Position numbers and translations under genes: made by a program
Part shown: positions 1 to 4,690 of the stretch, piece after piece
Numbering within the stretch: the first letter of the stretch is position 1
Layout of the letters: every line of letters starts with the position of its first letter
Assembly (NCBI GenBank): GCA_005789925.1
Contig: SXWG01000106.1
Location: 1-7,612, forward strand
From: Actinomycetota bacterium
GTDB lineage: Bacteria > Actinomycetota > Acidimicrobiia > Acidimicrobiales > Ilumatobacteraceae
Direction of reading: 5' to 3'
DNA length: 7,612 nucleotides
Notes under the pieces: model-generated
What the model was told of the DNA's origin: nothing
Databases searched by the model: none
Seen by the model: only the letters and a program-made list of their open reading frames with translations

Positions 1-2
1 AT

Positions 3-803
3 GTCGCAATCGTGAAGGCCAATCAACTCATGCCGAAGCCCTCTCACTTGTCGTGGGAAGAAGCAGCGGTGAACGCATTGTGCAACTCGACGAGCTATCG
101 CATGTTGGTGTCACGTAACGGTGCGCACATGAAGCAGGGCGATGTCGTGCTCATTTGGGGTGCCACTGGTGGTATCGGTGCGTACGCGGTGCAGTACGTG
201 TTGAATGGTGGTGGAATTCCGGTCGGCGTGGTGAGTTCGCCTGAGAAGGCCAAGATTCTCTATGACCTCGGGTGTGAGGCAGTGATTGATCGTCGCGCGG
301 CCAACTACAAATTCTGGAACGAAGACAACACGCACAATGAGTCAGAGTGGCGCCGCCTCGGTGCAGACATCCGCGCCCTTGTCGGAGAAGACCCGGACAT
401 CGTTTTCGAACACCCGGGTCGTTCCACGTTCGCCGCGTCAATGTATGTAGCAAAGAAAGGTGGAACAGTCGTCACCTGTGCAGCGACGAGTGGCTTCATG
501 ATGGAATTCGACAATCGGTTCTTTTGGATGCGTCTGAAGCGACTCGTCGGCAGTCACTTTGCGAACTACCGCGAAGCGTATGAAGCGAACCGTCTGATTG
601 CGAAGGGCATGATTCACCCTGTGATGTCACAGGTGTTCACACTTGAGAACACCGGAGAAGCGGCATACCAAGTTCACAAGAACATGCACGAAGGAAAACT
701 CGGAGTTCTGTGTCTTTCGCCAGAAGAAGGACTCGGAGTCGACAATGTCGAACTTCGACAGAAGGTCGGCGAGAAGAAGTTGCGCGCGTTCCGACGCGCC
801 TGA
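3..803 (+). CDS. ccrA: Crotonyl-CoA carboxylase/reductase, C-terminal part (5' end outside window)
   Basis: This enzyme reductively carboxylates crotonyl-CoA with NADPH and CO2 to give ethylmalonyl-CoA, a step of the ethylmalonyl-CoA pathway and a source of polyketide extender units. About 266 codons are visible of a family usually near 440-450 residues, so the N-terminal third or more lies upstream. The frame is open to the window edge, and the GTG at 12 is an internal codon, not the start. Visible family marks are QLMPKPSHLSWEEAA at the start, the dinucleotide-binding motif WGATGGIG (nt 156-179), VFEHPGR (nt 402-422), whose His is probably the CO2-site histidine described for Kitasatospora Ccr, the GSHFANYREAYEANRLIAKG block, and the tail LCLSPEEGLGV. 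The medium-chain dehydrogenase/reductase fold is intact as far as seen. It is followed after 32 bases by mce. The assignment to Ccr rather than a generic quinone oxidoreductase is firm, because the motifs are Ccr-specific. Confidence 0.95.
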   Translation, partial: VAIVKANQLMPKPSHLSWEEAAVNALCNSTSYRMLVSRNGAHMKQGDVVLIWGATGGIGAYAVQYVLNGGGIPVGVVSSPEKAKILYDLGCEAVIDRRAANYKFWNEDNTHNESEWRRLGADIRALVGEDPDIVFEHPGRSTFAASMYVAKKGGTVVTCAATSGFMMEFDNRFFWMRLKRLVGSHFANYREAYEANRLIAKGMIHPVMSQVFTLENTGEAAYQVHKNMHEGKLGVLCLSPEEGLGVDNVELRQKVGEKKLRAFRRA

Positions 804-819
804 ACAATGGTGTCACCAC

Positions 820-825
820 AAGGAG
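820..825 (+). promoter_or_regulatory. Shine-Dalgarno site of mce
   Basis: AAGGAG ends 10 bases before the ATG at 836. It decides the start of mce: the open frame runs back to an ATG at 710 inside ccrA, but only the 836 ATG has this site and gives a normal family N-terminus. Confidence 0.75.
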
Positions 826-835
826 AGAAATAAAC

Positions 836-1237
836 ATGTTGTTGACTGAAATCGACCATGTCGCCATCGCAGTGAAAGACCTCGAGGCTGCCATCGACTA
901 CTACCGACGTGCGTTCGGAGCAGAAGTCGACCACCGTGAAATCGTCGAACGTGATGGAGTCGAGGAAGCCCTCTTGAAAGTCGCCGAAAGTTACGTGCAG
1001 TTGCTCACGCCGACGCGCGACGACTCCCCTGTGGCAAAGGCAATCGAGAAGCGTGGTGAAGGGCTTCATCATGTCGGCTACCGCGTCGCCAATTGCGCGG
1101 AAGCTCTCGAAGCCATGGTCAAGGCAGGTGCCACGCCCATCGACAAAGAACCTCGGCCAGGTAGTCGCGGCACAACGGTGGCGTTCATTCACCCCAAGGG
1201 CAGTTACGGCACGTTGATCGAACTGGTGCAGGAATAA
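836..1237 (+). CDS. mce: Methylmalonyl-CoA epimerase (VOC superfamily)
   Basis: This enzyme interconverts (2R)- and (2S)-methylmalonyl-CoA, and in ethylmalonyl-CoA pathway organisms it often handles ethylmalonyl-CoA too. The 133-residue product has the normal family length and the two beta-alpha-beta-beta-beta halves of the vicinal oxygen chelate fold. Expected metal ligands are visible: His8 in IDHVAIAV, Gln55 in YVQLLTP, His79 in GLHHVGYRV and Glu129 near the C-terminus in LIELVQE. The start at 836 is preceded by AAGGAG, and the longer open frame to 710 overlaps ccrA and encodes an Arg-rich stretch unlike the family. Lying 32 bases after ccrA, it is probably cotranscribed. This supports a joint role in making (2S)-ethylmalonyl or methylmalonyl-CoA, or in moving it to the mutase. 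The substrate range cannot be read from sequence. Confidence 0.93.
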   Translation: MLLTEIDHVAIAVKDLEAAIDYYRRAFGAEVDHREIVERDGVEEALLKVAESYVQLLTPTRDDSPVAKAIEKRGEGLHHVGYRVANCAEALEAMVKAGATPIDKEPRPGSRGTTVAFIHPKGSYGTLIELVQE

Positions 1238-1253
1238 TCGTCAGAGCGGCAAC

Positions 1254-1913
1254 ATGCTCCGACTGATTGTCTGGGCCTTCATCGGATTCGTCTTCGGTTT
1301 CCGTTCCACTCAGCGTGCGCGCACGCTCATCTCCACTGCACATGAGCGCGGTCTGTCGTATGTCAACGGCACGTGGCACACGACGAGTAACTACACGTTC
1401 ATGGGAGCCATCGTTGGGTTGATTGCGTACTGGTTGAACGCCTCGACGTTCGATTCAGACCTTGCAGTTCTCGGCTTCGGCGTGTTCACTTCGGCGTGCA
1501 TCACCCATGCGCTCGTCGACATCGACACCCACTTGCTCGTACGGCAGGTGACGACCCGCGGATGTCTCCTTGGTCTTCCACCATTGATCATTGCTGCAAT
1601 TGTCGACGAGGCTCCACGGCAGTTGCTCACTGCGCTCTGCGGTGTACTGCTCGCAACTGCCGTCATGGTCGTGTGGCGTGCACTGTCTAGAGGTCAGTTG
1701 GGAAGTGGCGACGTCGCCGTGGCACCAATGCTCGGGTTTTTTCTCGGGTGGATAGGACTCGAAGTCGTCCTGGCGGGGCTACTCATCGCGGCATTGCTCG
1801 GCTGGGTGTTCGCTCTCATCGGCCTCCTTACACGCCGACTGCGTCGCCATTCGTTGTTTGCATTCGGTCCCTTCTTGATGGTGGGGGCGCAGATAGCGGT
1901 CTGGACCTCGTGA
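1254..1913 (+). CDS. Prepilin peptidase family (A24) membrane protease, short form
   Basis: The 219-residue hydrophobic protein has about six likely membrane segments and the two aspartates of A24 peptidases, which cut leader peptides from type IV pilin-like precursors. The first is probably Asp89 in ALVDIDTHLL, and the second is Asp153 in the GSGD motif (residues 150-153). The C-terminal LFAFGPFLMVGA is also typical. It lacks the N-terminal cytoplasmic Cys-rich methyltransferase domain of full PilD, so it resembles the shorter CpaA/TadV-type or actinobacterial forms. The residue usually Pro after the first Asp (as in DxxxxxxP) is Val96 here. No pilin, ATPase or Tad gene is visible nearby, so its substrate is unknown. 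The ATG at 1254 is the first in frame, with only a weak purine-rich stretch upstream. The gene starts 16 bases after mce. Confidence 0.85.
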   Translation: MLRLIVWAFIGFVFGFRSTQRARTLISTAHERGLSYVNGTWHTTSNYTFMGAIVGLIAYWLNASTFDSDLAVLGFGVFTSACITHALVDIDTHLLVRQVTTRGCLLGLPPLIIAAIVDEAPRQLLTALCGVLLATAVMVVWRALSRGQLGSGDVAVAPMLGFFLGWIGLEVVLAGLLIAALLGWVFALIGLLTRRLRRHSLFAFGPFLMVGAQIAVWTS

Positions 1914-1934
1914 GCGGGGCCGTTTTCAGCTCTG

Positions 1935-2846
1935 ATGAGCCACAATGAGAACGTGATTGTTCATCTCATTGACGGCACATACGAGCTGTACCGCCAACAC
2001 TTCGGTCAAGCGGTACGTCACCGCACTCCACCTCCTCTCGCCGCGACAGCGGGTGTCGTCACGTCGACACTGCAGTTGCTCTCGGGTGGGGCGACGCATG
2101 TCGCGGTGTCGATGGACCACGTCATCGAGAGTTTTCGTAACGATCTTTATGACGGTTACAAGACATCTGAAGGGATGGAAGAAGAAATTCTCAAGCAGCT
2201 GCCGATCGTGCAAGAGGCATTGCGTGCACTCGGTGTTCCAGTGTGGTCGATGGTGAAATACGAGGCAGACGACGGACTCGCTGCTGCTGCGCATCTCGCA
2301 GATGCGGACAAGCGTGTCGCACAGGTGCAGATTCTCAGCCCTGACAAGGACATGGGTCAGTGTGTGAGTGGTAATCGTGTCGTTCAGTTCGACAGACGAA
2401 ATGATGTCATTATCAATGAAGACGCGGTTCGTGCGAAGTTCGGTGTGAGCCCGTCTTCGATTGCTGACTGGCTAGGTCTCGTCGGCGACACTGCTGACGG
2501 TTTTCCAGGGCTTCAAGGTTGGGGCGCAAAGAGCGCATCATCGGTGCTGTCTGTGTACGAGCACATCGAGGACATTCCCGATGACGTGGAGAGTTGGTCT
2601 GATGCCGCCCGTGCCGTGCGTGGCGCTGCGAAGTTGGCAGCGACACTTCGCGACAATCGCGAGTTGGCACTGCTGTTTAAAGACATTGCCACGGTACGAA
2701 CCGACGTCGCAGACGATGTCGACATCGGAACAGTCGACAGTTGGCGTTGGCAGGGTCCGACATCGGCGCTCGAGTCATTCGCAAAGGACCTCGGCATCGC
2801 ACAACTCGTCGAGCGTGCTGAGCGTGCAACTGTCGGACGAGAATGA
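1935..2846 (+). CDS. Stand-alone 5'-3' exonuclease (PolA N-terminal/FEN family)
   Basis: The 303-residue protein matches the 5' nuclease domain of DNA polymerase I without a polymerase domain; such enzymes trim 5' flaps and RNA primers during replication and repair. Metal-binding acidic residues are all present: Asp13 in HLIDGTYELYR, Asp61 before the helical arch, Glu110, Asp112 and Asp113 in YEADDG, Asp137 and Asp139 in LSPDKDM, Asp185 and Asp188 in GDTADGFPG. Arg68 and Lys76 fit the phosphate-contacting RxxxxxxYK region. The helix-hairpin-helix DNA-binding segment follows at about 190-205 (GFPGLQGWGAKSASSVL). The FKDIATVRTDV stretch and the C-terminal LG..QLVER also match the PolA domain. 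The start at 1935 has no clear ribosome site; it lies 21 bases after the protease gene, so coupled reading is plausible. Whether a full PolA exists elsewhere cannot be told. Confidence 0.92.
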   Translation: MSHNENVIVHLIDGTYELYRQHFGQAVRHRTPPPLAATAGVVTSTLQLLSGGATHVAVSMDHVIESFRNDLYDGYKTSEGMEEEILKQLPIVQEALRALGVPVWSMVKYEADDGLAAAAHLADADKRVAQVQILSPDKDMGQCVSGNRVVQFDRRNDVIINEDAVRAKFGVSPSSIADWLGLVGDTADGFPGLQGWGAKSASSVLSVYEHIEDIPDDVESWSDAARAVRGAAKLAATLRDNRELALLFKDIATVRTDVADDVDIGTVDSWRWQGPTSALESFAKDLGIAQLVERAERATVGRE

Positions 2847-2855
2847 CATTCACGA
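2844..2855 (+). repeat. 12-base direct repeat, left copy (TGACATTCACGA)
   Basis: This copy starts at the exonuclease stop codon. The identical 12 bases recur at 3057-3068, so the two copies bracket the SRP RNA gene and its upstream region. Confidence 0.5.
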
Positions 2856-2868
2856 CCGATGAGTCGTG
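2851..2868 (-). terminator. Possible hairpin terminator just after the SRP RNA
   Basis: CACGAC (2851-2856) and GTCGTG (2863-2868) form a 6-bp stem with a 6-base loop. It lies directly downstream of the SRP RNA 3' end on the - strand and also 4 bases after the exonuclease stop on the + strand, so it could act in both directions. There is no clean U-tract on either side, so the call is weak. Confidence 0.3.
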
Positions 2869-2870
2869 TG

Positions 2871-2990
2871 CAGTGAGGTAACGGCCAGGCGATCTGCGGC
2901 ACACGGGTGGTACCGCTGAGGGCTGCTGCCTTCCGACCCTGACCCGATTCACGAGCACCCGTCGCACAGGACCCGACCGTCACCTCACCG
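2871..2990 (-). ncRNA. ffs: Signal recognition particle RNA, small bacterial (4.5S) type
   Basis: This is the RNA scaffold of the signal recognition particle, which binds Ffh and targets membrane proteins to FtsY and the Sec translocon. On the - strand the conserved domain IV hairpin is seen at 2943-2921: GTCAGG, then GTC-GGAA-GGC with the GGAA tetraloop at 2934-2931, then AGCAGCC, which matches the Ffh-binding core of E. coli 4.5S RNA. The rest folds back as expected: CACCCGT pairs with ACGGGTG (2903-2909 with 2956-2962), and the ends pair over 12 bases (2873-2884 with 2977-2988) with one G-U wobble. Length is about 117-120 nt. The exact ends are estimated from the outer stem. It is transcribed towards the exonuclease gene and away from the tRNA-Ser/tadA cluster. 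Confidence 0.9.
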
Positions 2991-3056
2991 AACACGCATC
3001 GCGCATCGGTGCAGCGATGGTTCCACGATACCCCTGCGGTAGCCTGCGTCACTCGG

Positions 3057-3068
3057 TGACATTCACGA
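3057..3068 (+). repeat. 12-base direct repeat, right copy (TGACATTCACGA)
   Basis: Identical to 2844-2855, and it overlaps the dyad at 3059-3072 before tRNA-Ser(GGA). Confidence 0.5.
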
Positions 3069-3072
3069 ATGT
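3059..3072. promoter_or_regulatory. Dyad-symmetric, operator-like site upstream of tRNA-Ser
   Basis: ACATTC-AC-GAATGT is a perfect 6-bp inverted repeat with a 2-base spacer, ending 7 bases before the mature tRNA. The spacer is too short for an RNA hairpin, so a DNA-binding dimer would be the natural reading. It partly overlaps another dyad, GTCAC-TCG-GTGAC at 3048-3060. No regulator is known for it. Confidence 0.22.
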
Positions 3073-3079
3073 TGCACCA

Positions 3080-3167
3080 GGAAGGGTGCGAGAGCGGCCG
3101 AATCGGCAGCACTGGAAATGCTGTGACCTGCAAGGGTCCGTGGGTTCAAATCCCACCCCTTCCGCCA
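3080..3167 (+). tRNA. tRNA-Ser (anticodon GGA)
   Basis: This is a class II tRNA reading UCC and UCU. The 7-bp acceptor stem is GGAAGGG (3080-3086) with CCCTTCC, discriminator G at 3164 and an encoded CCA at 3165-3167. The anticodon stem CAGCA/TGCTG (3107-3111, 3119-3123) holds loop CTGGAAA with anticodon GGA at 3114-3116. A long variable arm follows, as expected for serine, then T arm GTGGG-TTCAAAT-CCCAC. The last base of CCA is also the A of the likely tadA ATG. Confidence 0.96.
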
Positions 3168-3168
3168 T
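3138..3168 (+). repeat. 31-base direct repeat, copy 1 (3' part of tRNA-Ser GGA)
   Basis: The T arm, acceptor 3' strand, CCA and one following T are identical over 31 bases to 3697-3727. The tRNA 5' parts also match (3080-3103 with 3637-3660, one mismatch). The repeats bracket tadA. Confidence 0.85.
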
Positions 3169-3613
3169 GAACCATGACGTTGCAATGACCGCAGCTCTGG
3201 ACGAAGCACGTCGAGCACTCAAGCACGGCGACGTTCCGGTCGGAGCAGTCGTGTTGCACGACGGTGTCATCATTGCGTCTCGTCACAACGAGCGAGAGAA
3301 GACGAACGACCCCACGGCACACGCCGAGTTGCTCGCACTTCGTGACGCATCAGCGCATCTCAGTAGATGGCGATTGAACGACTGCACTCTTGTCGTCACA
3401 CTTGAACCTTGTGTCATGTGTGCCGGCGCATTGTTGTCAGCTCGTATCGGCACGTTGGTGTACGGCGCGGCCGACCTGAAGGCTGGTGCCACTGCCAGTC
3501 TCTACAACGTGGTTGCCGATCCTCGACTGAACCACAATCCACCTGTGGTGCACGGAGTGCGTGCTGCCGAGTCAGAGGCCTTGCTACAGCAGTTCTTCCG
3601 TTCGCTTCGCTGA
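3167..3613 (+). CDS. tadA: tRNA-specific adenosine deaminase (A34 to I34)
   Basis: This zinc enzyme converts adenosine to inosine at the wobble position, mainly in tRNA-Arg(ACG). The 148-residue product has the cytidine-deaminase-fold signature: zinc ligand His52 and catalytic Glu54 in TAHAE, and zinc ligands Cys82 and Cys85 in LEPCVMCAGAL. Asn41 sits where the substrate-contacting Asn of family members is found. The C-terminal half with SLYNVVADPRLNH and LLQQFFRSLR is typical. The start at 3167 gives MNHDVAMTAALDEA, similar in length to Staphylococcus aureus TadA, but it overlaps the tRNA CCA and has no ribosome site. The next in-frame ATG at 3185 would give 142 residues and still keep the fold. 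The open frame upstream to 3017 runs through the tRNA and is not real coding. It is flanked by two serine tRNAs and ends 23 bases before the second. Confidence 0.93.
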   Translation: MNHDVAMTAALDEARRALKHGDVPVGAVVLHDGVIIASRHNEREKTNDPTAHAELLALRDASAHLSRWRLNDCTLVVTLEPCVMCAGALLSARIGTLVYGAADLKAGATASLYNVVADPRLNHNPPVVHGVRAAESEALLQQFFRSLR

Positions 3614-3636
3614 ACTCGCCGATAGCCTCGCCAGAC

Positions 3637-3726
3637 GGAAGGGTGCCAGAGCGGCCGAATGGGACGGTCTCGAAAACCGTTGTGGGTTTGTGCCCACCGT
3701 GGGTTCAAATCCCACCCCTTCCGCCA
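3637..3726 (+). tRNA. tRNA-Ser (anticodon CGA)
   Basis: This is a class II tRNA reading UCG. The acceptor stem GGAAGGG (3637-3643) pairs with CCCTTCC, the discriminator G is at 3723 and the encoded CCA at 3724-3726. The anticodon stem ACGGT/ACCGT (3664-3668, 3676-3680) holds loop CTCGAAA with CGA at 3671-3673. The long variable arm is a clear hairpin (TGTGGG/TGCCCAC region, about 3681-3698). Acceptor, D-arm and T-arm sequences are nearly identical to the GGA tRNA, so the two isoacceptors differ mainly in the anticodon and variable arms. Confidence 0.96.
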
Positions 3727-3727
3727 T
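3697..3727 (+). repeat. 31-base direct repeat, copy 2 (3' part of tRNA-Ser CGA)
   Basis: Identical to 3138-3168. The identity is explained by shared serine tRNA features, though it also offers a short stretch for recombination across tadA. Confidence 0.85.
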
Positions 3728-3751
3728 CACGGCCTGGTCGTGCGTTGTGCG

Positions 3752-4690
3752 TCAGCGTTCGTCACGTACGAACGGAATTCCGAGTGACTTTGGTGCACCC
3801 AGTGCGTTGGTACTGCCTGGCCTACTCAGAGCAATCAGCGAGATCAATGTGGCCACGTACGGCACCATCTGCAAGAACGCCTGCGGAATGAACGTGATGT
3901 TCTCTGCCTGCAGTGTGTAGGGAAGCTGCAGAGTGAAGCCGAACGACACTGCGCCGATGACGAGACGAATTGGTCGCCAACTGGCGAACACAACCAGTGC
4001 AAGTGCGATCCAACCGACACCATTCGTCGTTGCCGCCTGGTGCCATGCTGCACTCTCCGCAAGCATCAGCCACGAACCGCCGAGGCCCATCACGAGCCCA
4101 CCGAACAAGGTGTATCGAATGCGGATGGTCGACACCATCAAGCCTTGTGCATCGACAGTGGCGGGGTCATCGCCCGTCGCGCGCACTTCGAGACCCGGTC
4201 GTGTTCGGAACAAATAGAGTGAGGAAACAACGGCGGCCAGGACCGCCAGGTACGTGATGATGTCCTGCTCAAAGAGAATCGGGCCGAGAAGCGGAATGTC
4301 GGTCAACGGACCAAACGTGAGGTCGGTCAACTTCACCGAGATGGTCTTGCCCTCGTACGGCTTGCCCAAATAATTCGCAAGACCTGTACCGAATATGACG
4401 AGTGCCAGGCCAGACACAATCTGATTGGCGCGCAACACCACCGCAAGCACCGCGTGGATTCCGGCGAGCAATGCACCTGCGAGTGAGCCGACGATGAGAC
4501 CAATCCACACACTTCCTGACGAGTCAGCTGCGATGAACGAACTGATCGCAGAGGTCAGCAGTACTCCTTCAACACCAAGATTCAAGACCCCTGACCGTTC
4601 GGTGAACAGGGCACCGAGTGCAGCAAGGATGAGAGTCGTCGCGAGTGCGACGGAGTCACCCGTCATCAGCACCCAAATGTTGTCGTTCAC
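3752..4690 (-). CDS. ABC transporter permease, nucleoside/BMP-type importer (second permease, NupQ-like)
   Basis: This is an inner-membrane channel subunit of a BmpA-type ABC importer, family BPD_transp_2. The 312-residue protein has many hydrophobic segments, about eight to nine. The N-terminal ERSGVLNLGVEG motif (residues 31-42) and the cytoplasmic coupling loop GLEVRATGDDPATVDAQGL (166-184), which meets the ATPase, are typical of the YufQ/NupQ branch. Translation begins at GTG 4690, whose GTGA overlaps the stop of the preceding permease by four bases. A strong ribosome site GGAGGTGA (4695-4702) lies just upstream. As the last gene of the operon it converges on tRNA-Ser(CGA), with 25 bases between them. 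Purine nucleosides are the best-known substrates of the family, but the substrate here is not shown by sequence. Confidence 0.93.
   Translation of the reverse strand: MNDNIWVLMTGDSVALATTLILAALGALFTERSGVLNLGVEGVLLTSAISSFIAADSSGSVWIGLIVGSLAGALLAGIHAVLAVVLRANQIVSGLALVIFGTGLANYLGKPYEGKTISVKLTDLTFGPLTDIPLLGPILFEQDIITYLAVLAAVVSSLYLFRTRPGLEVRATGDDPATVDAQGLMVSTIRIRYTLFGGLVMGLGGSWLMLAESAAWHQAATTNGVGWIALALVVFASWRPIRLVIGAVSFGFTLQLPYTLQAENITFIPQAFLQMVPYVATLISLIALSRPGSTNALGAPKSLGIPFVRDER
3756..3774. terminator. Possible bidirectional hairpin at the convergent gene ends
   Basis: CGTTCGT (3756-3762) and ACGAACG (3768-3774) make a perfect 7-bp stem with a 5-base loop. It covers the last codons of the permease gene and sits 30 bases after the tRNA-Ser(CGA) CCA, where terminators for both converging units are expected. 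There is no U-tract on either strand, so this is tentative. Confidence 0.3.

Larger units (their letters stand above)
2991..3079. promoter_or_regulatory. Divergent intergenic region between SRP RNA and tRNA-Ser
   Basis: These 89 bases must carry the promoters for the SRP RNA (leftward) and probably for tRNA-Ser/tadA (rightward). A possible + strand -10 element is TAGCCT at 3040-3045, without a convincing -35 at normal spacing. For the leftward direction GTATCG around 3028-3033 is a weak candidate. An imperfect hairpin lies at 2997-3019 (CATCGCGCA, loop TCGG, TGC, bulged A, GCGATG), and dyads lie at 3048-3060 and 3059-3072. None of these is firm. Confidence 0.35.

Noticed and set aside
710..835. 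N-terminal extension of mce back to ATG 710
   Set aside because: It overlaps ccrA, codes for an Arg-rich stretch foreign to the family, and bypasses the good ribosome site before 836.
674..1192. 172-codon open frame on the - strand over ccrA and mce
   Set aside because: It is antisense to two well-supported genes, and its translation shows no recognisable family.
2513..3133. 206-codon open frame on the - strand over exonuclease, SRP RNA and tRNA
   Set aside because: It runs through two RNA genes and a conserved coding region, and has an Arg/Ser-rich shadow composition.
3017..3166. N-terminal extension of tadA to 3017
   Set aside because: It would translate the whole tRNA-Ser(GGA), and TadA proteins do not have such an extension.
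3772..3781. Short palindrome ACGGAATTCC/CGGAATTCCG region as a regulatory site
   Set aside because: It lies in permease coding sequence, is short and centred on a common GAATTC, and has no context support.
3409..3891. 160-codon + strand frame across tadA, tRNA-Ser(CGA) and the permease end
   Set aside because: It crosses a tRNA and the ends of two confident genes in the wrong frame.
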